Below, one piece after another: positions 47,873 through 56,626 of a stretch of 64,000 bases of DNA. A model generated the notes under the pieces. It ran no database searches, had not been told where the DNA came from, and worked only from the letters and a program-made list of their open reading frames with translations. The first letter of the stretch is position 1; every line of letters starts with the position of its first letter. The DNA is taken from positions 243,149-307,148 of the forward strand of contig NZ_JAFLNF010000007.1 of NCBI RefSeq assembly GCF_017313085.1, read 5' to 3'. Source of the DNA: Roseibium limicola (GTDB taxonomy: Bacteria; Pseudomonadota; Alphaproteobacteria; Rhizobiales; Stappiaceae). Made by a program: the position numbers and the translations under genes.

Positions 47873-49582
47873 TCAGGCAACATCCACGTAATAGGCGATA
47901 CCCTCGTAGTGGTAGGCCTCATAGGTATTGGCCACATACTCCTGCTCAGCGTCACTTGCCGTATAAAAATGCGCTTTTGTTTCCGAATTATAGAAACGAT
48001 GCAGCCCTTGCCGACCCTCACCGCCTTCGGAATAAGCAAAGTATGCAGTGCCCTCATAGACATAGTTTGAGTAAGCTGAAACTACGAAATCACGCTCAGC
48101 AGCATCTGCAGTATAGAAATGTGCATTGGTTTCCGTGTTGTAAAAGCGGAACACCGCTATGCCCGTTTCTTCTGTGGCACTAGAATCGAACGCATTGCCT
48201 TCGAAAATAAAGAACCCCGACCCTCGCAGCCCATCCCGCTCCTGTTCACTCCCCGTGTAGAAGTGTGTTCCGGTCAAAGTGTTATAGAACCGGGCAATAT
48301 CGTAGGTTCCGTCATGCTGGCCTTCGAGATAAGACGACGAGGCTTTTGTCAGAAGCTGGTCCATCGCGGAAGTCGGCTTATAGTAATTGACGAACCCGCC
48401 TTCCGAGGATGCTCCTATCCCGGACAGCCAATAATACTGGCCCTCCGGCCCTTTGTAAGCGAGTTGAGTGAAGCCTTCTGTAAACTCAAAATCGCTTAGG
48501 GTTTTGGAAGAGAAGTGGTTGGTCCCGTCGTTCAGCCAAAGTACAGTATCATTCGGATTGCTTGCTGAAAGCGCATCCCGTGCACGCAGAATATCCAAGT
48601 GATGGTCGCCGTTCACATCGACCAATGTCAGCTCAAAAACACCTGTCTCAATGGAGAGTGAACTCCCGAAATACTCACTCGTTTGATCGATATACCCGCG
48701 TCCGGTCGCATTGATCAAAAGCTGGAGCGTGCCCGGTTGGTTCATCTCGACGATACCGTAAGTCAGAATGTCCAGTCGCCCATCGTTATTGAAATCATAC
48801 TTGATGAAGCCATGAGGCATTTGCATCGGCGATGATGGTGCCGGCAATTCCAGCACATTAGCATCTGAGTAGTGCCCATCTCCGCTGCCCCAATAGACCC
48901 GGTTGGGAACGCGCTCACCACCGAGCAAAAGGTCCTGGCTGCCATCTCCATCCAGATCCTTGAAGTCAGCGATCATATACTTCTCACCGCTTAGAATTCC
49001 CGTCCGGACCGAATCCGGCATCCATGCATCGTTCCGTATGAAATGACCATTTCCCGTATTTTCAAGAAAATAAGGTTCTACGAGGTTCTCGCCGTAAGTG
49101 TTGGCGATATAAATATCGAGATCCCCATCCGCGTCGACATCTGCTGCGGCGGTTCCATGCGAAAAATCGATAATGCCAGGGAGATTACTTGTCGCATCTG
49201 TGAAACTCCCGTCCCCCACGCCGAAAATCAGATGATTTTGCTCACCTGGAAACGGATCTTCATCGTAGCCATGTCCCGCAATAAAGATATCTTCCTTGCC
49301 ATCCCCGTTGAAATCGGCAAAGACATAATTCCTAGGATGGGTCGTCAACAAGTCTGAGCCATCTGCCATTGGATTGGCAACGGTGAAACTACCGTCTGCA
49401 TTCTGAAGAAAGACACGAAAAGGCCGCGTGCTGCCCGTCTGGCCCGGATAGACAGCGCCAAAGGCGAGGACATCGTCACGACCGTCGCCGTTCAGGTCAT
49501 GGACAATATAATCGCTGCTACCAGAATATCCATTCTGAGGCTCCAAAACGTTTCCGTAAATAAATTCAAGTGCCTGCGCCAT
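47873..49582 (-). CDS. FG-GAP/VCBS repeat protein with C-terminal FYN..TxxHFYT repeats
   Basis: The 569-aa protein has no signal peptide. Residues about 25-370 form a beta-propeller of FG-GAP units with calcium loops (DLNGDGRDDVLAFG, DFNGDGKEDIFIAG, DVDADGDLDIYIAN, DFNNDGRLDILTYG). The last 170 residues carry three units of ARFYNTLTGTHFYT, FRFYNTETNAHFYT and HRFYNSETKAHFYT, each ending in a YEG/FEG-x-A-Y/F strand, the DUF5648-like repeat. Extracellular calcium-binding architecture without a Sec signal suggests type I secretion, though no RTX block is present. A role as adhesin or surface structural protein is inferred. Confidence 0.85.
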   Translation of the reverse strand: MAQALEFIYGNVLEPQNGYSGSSDYIVHDLNGDGRDDVLAFGAVYPGQTGSTRPFRVFLQNADGSFTVANPMADGSDLLTTHPRNYVFADFNGDGKEDIFIAGHGYDEDPFPGEQNHLIFGVGDGSFTDATSNLPGIIDFSHGTAAADVDADGDLDIYIANTYGENLVEPYFLENTGNGHFIRNDAWMPDSVRTGILSGEKYMIADFKDLDGDGSQDLLLGGERVPNRVYWGSGDGHYSDANVLELPAPSSPMQMPHGFIKYDFNNDGRLDILTYGIVEMNQPGTLQLLINATGRGYIDQTSEYFGSSLSIETGVFELTLVDVNGDHHLDILRARDALSASNPNDTVLWLNDGTNHFSSKTLSDFEFTEGFTQLAYKGPEGQYYWLSGIGASSEGGFVNYYKPTSAMDQLLTKASSSYLEGQHDGTYDIARFYNTLTGTHFYTGSEQERDGLRGSGFFIFEGNAFDSSATEETGIAVFRFYNTETNAHFYTADAAERDFVVSAYSNYVYEGTAYFAYSEGGEGRQGLHRFYNSETKAHFYTASDAEQEYVANTYEAYHYEGIAYYVDVA

Positions 49583-49674
49583 AATAATCTCGTAAAATTA
49601 CCAACCCAGAAACGCGAACTATATCAGGGTATTATGTTGGACAAGGCTCTGCCGTTCGCGGGACAGAGACCTCG

Positions 49675-49690
49675 AGATTACATGTAATCT
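49675..49690. promoter_or_regulatory. 16-bp perfect palindrome upstream of the FG-GAP gene
   Basis: AGATTACATGTAATCT is fully symmetric. It lies 93 bases upstream of the FG-GAP protein start and 19 bases beyond the stop of the upstream glycosyltransferase. No T-run follows in either direction, so it is more likely an operator than a terminator. Confidence 0.5.
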
Positions 49691-49708
49691 TGCTTTTTGT
49701 AACAATTT

Positions 49709-52180
49709 TTAGCGCGAGCGTTTGGCCCAGAGCTCGGCAATCGGGAGCTCAAGAAGGGCATCCGATAGGACTGGCGGCTGCGCCGCCAAAGACTGCGGCA
49801 AAACTTTGCCCCAAGGCAAATCGGCAACCCGCTCGCCTTGCGCGCCGAGATCGAAAACGACCGGTGGAATTCCCTTTTTCAACGCCATCGACAACGTATA
49901 GCAAAATGTCTCCGGCCAGATGCTCGGCACCAACATCATGTCTGGCGCCATCGCATCAAGATGAGCCATCGCCTCAGCCTCGGTTGAGAAACGACCGTGC
50001 ATTTTCACACCTTGAAGTCCCAGAAGGCCGTCGTCACGGCTGTAACCGATCAAATGATACTCTATAGGTAAACTGCGGTTCTTTGCATCAGCCGCCAACC
50101 CGAGAAGCACGTCGTAGCCCTTGTGCGTGCCAATGGCCCCAACCACAGCAATACGGATTATTCCGTCGTCGCTTCTGCGCTCAGCCCACGCGGTCTCTGG
50201 AAGATGATCGAGGTGCTCCACCACGTTCAACTTGGCTTCCGGGAAGTAATGCGCGTAGATATCCCGCGCTGCCATGCTCGGCAGGATGATGCGTTCCACC
50301 TTCTTGAAAAACGCGCGATACACCGCCTGGCGCTCAGCCGGATCGCAGATATCGACACTGCCGGACTGATCCTTCATCCGTCCCCATTCGGTCAGCCGCT
50401 CGAGCGTCGGATGCGGACCTTCGTAAACATTGTCCGGCCGCAACAGCTGATAATAATGGCTGATCGGCGCATAGTCGTGCCCGATGTAGGTCAAGGGCGT
50501 GCCCAGGGCGCCCAGGCAATTCAGCAGTGCACGATGCCATTCCCACGTAAGACCGGCGAAGCTGTTGAGATGAATCCGTGAGGGCGAAAGGCTGTTCAGG
50601 AATTCCGCGACGAAGGCAAAGTCAAACCGCAGGTCGATGTGCTTGAGGTTGGGAACGAACAGCCCCTCCACCAGATCCGTTTCGATCGAAACGAAGTGAT
50701 CCTCATGCACCCGTAGAATGATGTAGCCCTCGCCCCTCGCCTTCAGTTGCGCCCACTCATGGGCCAGGTAGGTGTCAATTCCGCCAGACCAGCGATGAGT
50801 TACGAACACGGTGCATCCCGACAACGCCCTGCGCAACCGCGCGGCATCGAAATTGCGGCGAAGCCTCAGTTCCGGGTCGGCATTGATGTGATTGAAAACC
50901 ATCCGATCATAACTCGGATGCTTCTTGGCCAGCGCAGCCAGGCCATTAGTGTAGTTTTCATTTTTAATTGCAGCGAAAGAGACCGACCCGCTGTGAAAGA
51001 CGAAGACGTCTCCGGCGACGATATTGCGATATCCGGCCTGCATCGCACGGACACAGAAATCATTCTCCTCGCCGTAGCCAATCTTGAATGTCTGCGCGTC
51101 GAGCCCGCCGATCTCCTCAATCACAGTCCGGCGCATGTAAAAGCAGAAGCCGACGCCTGTCGGCACATCGGCGCTTTCACCAGCATTGGCCTCGGCCGCC
51201 AGACGGTCCAACTCATCGGGAGCGACTTCGAGAGCGAGATTGTTGTCCTCGATCGTCTTCGGGTAGCTGCAGATTGTCGCGTTGTTGGACAGAGGCGTGA
51301 TGGTGGCGACATCCGGATGGCGGTCGGCATGGGCGATGATCCGGTCGAACCAGCCGGGAAAAACATAGGCATCGGAATTGAGCAGAATGACATCATGGTC
51401 GCCGCTCAACTCGGTCAAGGCCCGATTGATGGTTCGCACGAAACCAAGGTTGTGAGGATTTTCCGCATAGTCGAACAGGCCGTCTGCGGCGAGGGCTTCA
51501 AGCTTGCTGGCGAGCTCCGGGTCGGGGCTCTTGTCGTTGACAACGAGAAGGCTGTAGGGCGCACCGCCACGTGAAGCCAATGCGTGGTAAACCGAGGCCA
51601 GCGTCTCGTCATATCCCTTGTAGACCGGAATGATGACGACTGTGCGGGTGGAGGTCTCATGACACGCTGAAGGAACAGAGGCCCATTGTTCCCCTGACGG
51701 AGCTCGAGGGGTGAACCAGCTGGTATTGCTGACCGGGTTGGCCCGACCCGTCCGCCCGCCGCCGGTGCGAACATAATGCGCCAGCGGAAATTCATCCTCG
51801 GCGAGCTCCGGATTGCTCTGCTGGTAATACTTCAAATCAAAGTAGGGTGAGGGTGAGCGATTTTCTTTCCAGCCAAAGGTCAAATAATGAACCTCGGGAG
51901 ATACTTTAATATTTTTGAGATCAGGATATTTTTCTAGATAATACTGACTATCAAAAAAAAGATCCATCGACGTCTTTACGTCTTCAAAACTGGAACTTGT
52001 CTGAAATAAGCACTCAAGCTCTTCTTTAACACTGTCCGCCGCGTTCAGAAAATAGGCTTTCATCAGATGTTGATACGAGGCGGAGTTCTTGCGCGCCTTG
52101 CACAGATGGCGCCCCCAGAGAAGGTGCATTTTGAAAAGCAAAAAATTGGTGATTGAAAAGAGCCCTTGTTTTCCTGTCAT
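49709..52180 (-). CDS. Two-domain glycosyltransferase (GT2 plus GT4-like) with two repeats
   Basis: The 823-aa cytoplasmic protein starts with a helical, AT-rich region, then two repeats at about residues 70-150 (FFDSQYYLEKYPDLKNIKV ... HYLTFGWKENR and FDLKYYQQSNPELAEDEFP ... HYVRTGG). A GT-A family 2 domain (about 175-410) has VVIIPVYKGYDETLASVYHA and VILLNSDAYVFPGWFDRI. A C-terminal GT-B-like domain (about 445-815) has VFVTHRWSGGIDTYLAHEWA and PSIWPETFCYTLSMAL. The GT2-GT4 part is clearly related to the C-terminal half of the giant protein at 42868. Confidence 0.9.
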   Translation of the reverse strand: MTGKQGLFSITNFLLFKMHLLWGRHLCKARKNSASYQHLMKAYFLNAADSVKEELECLFQTSSSFEDVKTSMDLFFDSQYYLEKYPDLKNIKVSPEVHYLTFGWKENRSPSPYFDLKYYQQSNPELAEDEFPLAHYVRTGGGRTGRANPVSNTSWFTPRAPSGEQWASVPSACHETSTRTVVIIPVYKGYDETLASVYHALASRGGAPYSLLVVNDKSPDPELASKLEALAADGLFDYAENPHNLGFVRTINRALTELSGDHDVILLNSDAYVFPGWFDRIIAHADRHPDVATITPLSNNATICSYPKTIEDNNLALEVAPDELDRLAAEANAGESADVPTGVGFCFYMRRTVIEEIGGLDAQTFKIGYGEENDFCVRAMQAGYRNIVAGDVFVFHSGSVSFAAIKNENYTNGLAALAKKHPSYDRMVFNHINADPELRLRRNFDAARLRRALSGCTVFVTHRWSGGIDTYLAHEWAQLKARGEGYIILRVHEDHFVSIETDLVEGLFVPNLKHIDLRFDFAFVAEFLNSLSPSRIHLNSFAGLTWEWHRALLNCLGALGTPLTYIGHDYAPISHYYQLLRPDNVYEGPHPTLERLTEWGRMKDQSGSVDICDPAERQAVYRAFFKKVERIILPSMAARDIYAHYFPEAKLNVVEHLDHLPETAWAERRSDDGIIRIAVVGAIGTHKGYDVLLGLAADAKNRSLPIEYHLIGYSRDDGLLGLQGVKMHGRFSTEAEAMAHLDAMAPDMMLVPSIWPETFCYTLSMALKKGIPPVVFDLGAQGERVADLPWGKVLPQSLAAQPPVLSDALLELPIAELWAKRSR

Positions 52181-52409
52181 GCTTTTAACGACACTCTCAC
52201 ACTGCTTTTGGATCCGTATTTGAAACCACAGGTAAACGCCCTAGCGAGAAACCGCAAAAGATTTTACATTTCAATTAAGCAGGACTATTCAGTGCGATAC
52301 ATCCATAGAAACGCCCGGAGACGATAAATCACAAGGGACGAAATATAGAGATACACAAAATAAGAAGTAAAAAATAAAAACCGACGGTAAGCAGCAGAAT
52401 AAAGATACT
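52181..52409. other. AT-rich intergenic region
   Basis: This 229-base region between two divergent genes is strongly AT-rich, especially 52320-52400 (long A-tracts), in contrast to the GC-rich surroundings. It holds no open frame with family similarity. It may contain divergent promoters for the acyltransferase and glycosyltransferase genes or mark an edge of acquired DNA. Confidence 0.5.
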
Positions 52410-52964
52410 ATGAATTTCTTTCGAAAAAAAAATCGTTCCAACATACACCTTAATATTGATGATCGCTCAAGCGTATCTATCGGCGAAGACTGCACAGCAG
52501 CAAATGCGCATTTCACCGCACTTGAGGGCGCACAAATTACGGTCGCCGATAATTGCACTTTAGGCTCATTATACGTATTCGCGATGGCTGGGGCGCGCAT
52601 TTCAGTGGGCTATGGATGCAGCTTCAACGGAGCAGTCAGGCTGCTCGCCCATGAGGATGCCAGCATTCATATTGGGGCCCACTGTCTATTCGCAGGTGGT
52701 ACGGATGTGACCATTAGCGACATGCACTCAATCATCGACCTGAATACCAATGAGCGCATAAATACCGCCAAAGATGTCTTCATAGACGAGCACGTATGGA
52801 CGGGGAATGGCGCAATGATTCTGAAAGGGGCCAGAATTGGGAAAAACAGTATTATTGGTGCTGGATCAATTGTTACTGGAAATATCCCGAGTGAGTGCTT
52901 GGCTGTAGGGACGCCGGCAAAAGTAATTCGCACCAATGTGAATTGGAATTTTGATCTGATCTGA
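52410..52964 (+). CDS. Hexapeptide-repeat acyltransferase (CatB/LbH family)
   Basis: The 184-aa protein forms a left-handed beta helix: repeated I/V-x-I-G-x units (SVSIGEDCT, ITVADNCTL, ISVGYGCSF, IHIGAHCLF), the loop TDVTISDMHSIIDLNTNERI with the catalytic-type His, and the family end VWTGNGAMILKGARIGKNS ... IVTGNIPSECLAVGTPAKVI. It would O- or N-acetylate a sugar of a surface glycan. The gene uses more A/T-ending codons than its neighbours. ATG 52410 is in an AT-rich context with a weak ribosome-binding site. It converges with the gene at 52969. Confidence 0.88.
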   Translation: MNFFRKKNRSNIHLNIDDRSSVSIGEDCTAANAHFTALEGAQITVADNCTLGSLYVFAMAGARISVGYGCSFNGAVRLLAHEDASIHIGAHCLFAGGTDVTISDMHSIIDLNTNERINTAKDVFIDEHVWTGNGAMILKGARIGKNSIIGAGSIVTGNIPSECLAVGTPAKVIRTNVNWNFDLI

Positions 52965-52968
52965 AAAC

Positions 52969-54012
52969 TTAATCCAAGCGAGCCCTTTGCTTCGCTTTTT
53001 GCACGAAGAAATAGAGGATCAAATCGCTCTCGAGCACATGTTCGAGGACCGGAATATTCCGCAAGCGGTCGGCGAGCTCCTTCAGGCTCGCTTGCACCGG
53101 TCGAAATTGAAGATGAGATCGGTCAATCCCCAAGTGATCTGCGATCGTTTGTGCGAAACTGTCATCAATTTCATCCGGATCGAACACGGCAAACTGGGAA
53201 AGCACATCCATTGCTCGAGACAATGAATCCCGGTCGACCGGATCCGTCGGGCTCGCGGCCACAAGCTGCTTGGTAAATGGCGACGCGAAAAGCGCGAGAA
53301 TATCTTTCGGTGCCGATTTGATGCTCTCGGTCAACTCGCGGTCGTCCATGAGATTCAGATCAGCAAAATGATCCATTGCCGGCCGCAGGATGCTTTGGTC
53401 TCGAGATGACAGAAACGGAAATGACTTGTTCTTGTAATGGGAAGTAGTCGTCAATCGAATGGCAAATTCATAAAACGGATCGCGCAGCGATGTGATCTTG
53501 ACGGTTTCCTGAGGCAGATATTGCTGAAAGTTCTTTAAAAGGACCCGACCACTGACATAGGTCGACCGCTGGTTCGTGATTTCGAGCATTTGCCGAACAG
53601 TTTCACTGCCGTGCTGCTCAACACGATCCGCATAGAACTGAAAGAAGGGCTTTAGACTGCGATCAAGCTCGCTATGCGGTGCCATCTGGGTCTCAAGCCT
53701 GAACACCCTTTTTTCCAGGTGTTTGTTCGGGTCCATCCGACGATAGAAAACCAGTCCCGTTTCCGCGTCAGAAACCTCGAGGATCGTCCCAGGTCCAAAA
53801 TCTGGAATCTTGTAATTGTTGATTTCAAAACCAACAATTCCAGTTTCGTGATGCCTGTGCTTGTAGGGAAACTCCAGAAAAATATCACAAGGCAGCGGGC
53901 CATAATCGACACCGTCCGCACGCACCATGATTTCGGGCTTTGATGAAAATCCATCCGGGATCAGGTAGCCATTGACGATCCATCCGTCATCGGAGATTAC
54001 GTTAAAATACAT
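52969..54012 (-). CDS. Hypothetical protein with a sulfotransferase-like C-terminal part
   Basis: This is a 347-aa protein without signal peptide. Residues 1-110 form a beta-rich domain (NVISDDGWIVNGYLIPDG, GPGTILEVSDAETGLVFYRR) that I do not recognise. The rest recalls membrane-type sulfotransferases: VSGRVLLKNFQQYLPQETVK then ITSLRDPFYEFAIRL (like the 3'-phosphate motif T-x-L-R-D-P-x-x-R) and a C-terminal LESDLILYFFVQKAKQR. The PAPS 5' P-loop is degenerate (HGSETVRQML at best). It could be a sulfotransferase relative acting on the glycan, or an inactive homologue. Confidence 0.55.
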   Translation of the reverse strand: MYFNVISDDGWIVNGYLIPDGFSSKPEIMVRADGVDYGPLPCDIFLEFPYKHRHHETGIVGFEINNYKIPDFGPGTILEVSDAETGLVFYRRMDPNKHLEKRVFRLETQMAPHSELDRSLKPFFQFYADRVEQHGSETVRQMLEITNQRSTYVSGRVLLKNFQQYLPQETVKITSLRDPFYEFAIRLTTTSHYKNKSFPFLSSRDQSILRPAMDHFADLNLMDDRELTESIKSAPKDILALFASPFTKQLVAASPTDPVDRDSLSRAMDVLSQFAVFDPDEIDDSFAQTIADHLGIDRSHLQFRPVQASLKELADRLRNIPVLEHVLESDLILYFFVQKAKQRARLD

Positions 54013-54504
54013 GCGAGCTCGCCTTCAAGAAAGGTCCGTCCTGAATTCGACTGCCATCAAAAAGGCCAACACCGTTATTCGGAAGTATTTTTGATCTTGA
54101 ATACGACAATTCACACTCAGTTTTCACGCTAAAAACTTTGTATTCAAAGCCTGATCTTCGGACCATTCAAGCTGGTCCGGTGTTTCCGGCAACCGACTGA
54201 ACTTCAAAGATCGACAAAGCTCACACATCTACTCATTTGAGTATTCTCTTCGCGTTGCCATCAAGTAAGCTTTGGTTCCGGGCATATCAAGCGATATTTC
54301 GTTGCAGCCCGGACGAACCAAAATCACCGAAAGCACATCAAATTTGGGAGCCCGGTGCGGATCAGAGCCACACTGCATGAACTGGACATCCCCGTCATAA
54401 GAACCTAGAGAACCCGAGTGAGCGCCGCTGCGGTTTCAAGATCCGCGCCATCACAAAACGATCAGGTTTTCAATCCGGCGATGACGCACGGGGATTATTG
54501 TCAC
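54013..54504. other. Intergenic region between divergent genes
   Basis: About 490 bases with no credible gene. It contains ACTCA-TT-TGAGT at 54231-54242, a short inverted repeat. It should hold promoters for the genes at 52969 (-) and 54505 (+), but I see no near-consensus promoter. Confidence 0.4.
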
Positions 54505-56592
54505 ATGCTCACTTTCCTGAACCAGGTCATTGCACGGTTTCTGAAATCCAGACAAGACAAAGCCAATCGCAAACTGCTCGCCGGATCGGATCTTTTCGAT
54601 GCCCCCTGGTATCTCCGGGCCAATCCGGATGTTGCCGAGAACGAAATCGATCCGGCCCTACACTATCTGCGCTTCGGGGCGGCCGAAGGTCGGCAGCCGT
54701 CACCGGATTTTGACGGGGAGCGCTACCTTGAAGAAAATATCGACGTACTGGAAAGCGGCGCAAACCCGCTCATTCACTACTTGCTACACGGCCAACATGA
54801 GGGCCGCGGTATTTTCAAGGCAAACGATCCCTGGAATGGTATCGCCATCGACCCAACATCGACGAACCCCCTTGATCTGAGCTCGAAAACCCCGGTCGTT
54901 TCGGTAATCATCCCGATTTACGACCGCGTCGCCGAGCTCGAAGAAGCTATCGAGTCAATTCTGGGACAAACCATCTCCGCCTTCGAACTGCTCCTTGTGA
55001 CAGACGGTTCTCCCGAGCCGACGATGGCCGTCGTAAACAAGTACCGGAAGCATCCAAAGGTCCGAATTTTCGAGTTTCCGACCGCTTCGGGAAATGCTGT
55101 GCGTGGCCGTAACAAGGGCATCCTGGAAGCACGTGGTGAGTTCATCGCCTTCCTGGACAGCGACGACATCGCTTTCCCTGATCGCCTTGAGAAGTCTCTG
55201 GTCTACTTGCAGCAATCCGGCGCCGACGTCGTATATGGCGCTTGGGAGGCACTGATAGATGGCACGCGTGATATTCCAGACATCAGGAATGGTCAGGTTA
55301 TTCAAAGCCCGAATGCAACCCTGGCGTTGCTTGAGAAGCACTGTGTGCCGAGCCAAAGCACGGTGATGTTGCGCAAGAGCGCGCTCCAGGCGGCGGGGCC
55401 CCTCAAGCGCTCCATGGAATACCGCGAAGACCACGAACTATGGGCGCGGCTGGCATTTCACGGTGCGCAATTCAGGGCGTTGCGTGAACCTCTGGTGAAA
55501 ATTCGGTTGCATGCAGGTAACAACGAACTGAACTTCAAGTCGAATGATGACGTCTGGTTCGCCCGCTTCAAGCAAGAGTATAAAAGGCCAGCTCTTCACC
55601 CCAAGAAGATCGTTTTCGTTATCCCGGGCGCCAGCATCAACGGTGGGATCGCGGTCGTCCTGAGACACGCCCACATGCTGGCGGATCAGGGACACGACGT
55701 CTCGATCGTCAACGTTGGCCGGGTCGGCAACCTGAGCGACTGGTACCCCAATGTGCAGGTGCCGGTCATCCACTATGTCACCGCACCGCGCTACTGCTTC
55801 GACAACATCGACATGCTGTTCGCCACCGGGTGGCAGACAGCGAACTATCTCAACGCATTTGAAGCCAAGAGAAAGCTGTATTTCGTCCAGTCGGATGAGC
55901 GTCGGTTTTCAGACAATCCGAAGGTCAAGAAGAAGATCGCGGACACCTACCGCATCGACTGCGAGTATCTGACTGAAGCAAAGTGGATCCAGGCGTTTCT
56001 CAAGGACGAGTTCGGCCAGGAATCCTATTACGTCCCGAACGGGCTCGATCTGAGCGTTTTTCATGAGCGCGCACCCCTGGTGTCACGCTCAGAGCGCCTG
56101 CGGATCCTGATTGAAGGTCCAGTGGTCATTCCCTTCAAGGGTGTGGCTGATGCCTATCATGCAGTGGAAGGTTTGGATGCGGATATCTGGCTCATTAGCA
56201 GCGCTGGCAAGCCCGAACCCGACTGGAAACTCGACCGCTTTTTCGAAGCCGTTCATTTTTCAAGAATGCACGAGGTCTACGCTGCCTGCGACATCTTCAT
56301 CAAGATGAGCCGGATCGAGGGTTTCTTCGGGCCGCCGATGGAGGCCATGGCCTGTGGTTGTTCTGTCGTCGTCTCCAAGGTCACCGGCTACGAGGAGTAT
56401 ATTGAGCATGAACACAACGCATTGGTGGTCGAAATGGGGGATATCCAGGGTGCCCGCAAAGCCGTTCAGCGGCTCATTGATGACAATGCGCTACGCCAAA
56501 AGCTCATCGAAAATGGCCACAAGACCGCAGCCGACTGGACCTGGGAGAAGTCTGGCGCCGCGATGAAGGCTGTGGTCGACCACGAAAGCTGA
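54505..56592 (+). CDS. Two-domain glycosyltransferase (GT2 plus GT4-like) with two repeats
   Basis: The product has 695 residues from ATG 54505, which has GGGGAT about 10 bases upstream; in-frame ATG 54481 and GTG 54418 are alternatives. Residues about 30-110 hold two repeats (LFDAPWYLRANPDVAENEID ... HYLRFGAAEGRQPSP and FDGERYLEENIDVLESGANP ... HYLLHGQHEGR). A GT-A family 2 domain (about 125-350) has VSVIIPIYDRVAELEEAIES and FIAFLDSDDIAFPDRLE. A GT-B-like domain (about 370-690) has PGASINGGIAVVLRHAHML and the donor-site MSRIEGFFGPPMEAMACGC. It is probably cytoplasmic and acts on a surface glycan. Confidence 0.9.
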   Translation: MLTFLNQVIARFLKSRQDKANRKLLAGSDLFDAPWYLRANPDVAENEIDPALHYLRFGAAEGRQPSPDFDGERYLEENIDVLESGANPLIHYLLHGQHEGRGIFKANDPWNGIAIDPTSTNPLDLSSKTPVVSVIIPIYDRVAELEEAIESILGQTISAFELLLVTDGSPEPTMAVVNKYRKHPKVRIFEFPTASGNAVRGRNKGILEARGEFIAFLDSDDIAFPDRLEKSLVYLQQSGADVVYGAWEALIDGTRDIPDIRNGQVIQSPNATLALLEKHCVPSQSTVMLRKSALQAAGPLKRSMEYREDHELWARLAFHGAQFRALREPLVKIRLHAGNNELNFKSNDDVWFARFKQEYKRPALHPKKIVFVIPGASINGGIAVVLRHAHMLADQGHDVSIVNVGRVGNLSDWYPNVQVPVIHYVTAPRYCFDNIDMLFATGWQTANYLNAFEAKRKLYFVQSDERRFSDNPKVKKKIADTYRIDCEYLTEAKWIQAFLKDEFGQESYYVPNGLDLSVFHERAPLVSRSERLRILIEGPVVIPFKGVADAYHAVEGLDADIWLISSAGKPEPDWKLDRFFEAVHFSRMHEVYAACDIFIKMSRIEGFFGPPMEAMACGCSVVVSKVTGYEEYIEHEHNALVVEMGDIQGARKAVQRLIDDNALRQKLIENGHKTAADWTWEKSGAAMKAVVDHES

Positions 56593-56626
56593 TGATGGTG
56601 TGCTTCCCAGCCAGCACCTGAAGGCT

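Noticed and set aside
50747..51574. 275-aa open frame on the plus strand opposite the glycosyltransferase at 49709
   Set aside because: Shadow of the GT2 domain; no start signal and no similarity to known proteins.
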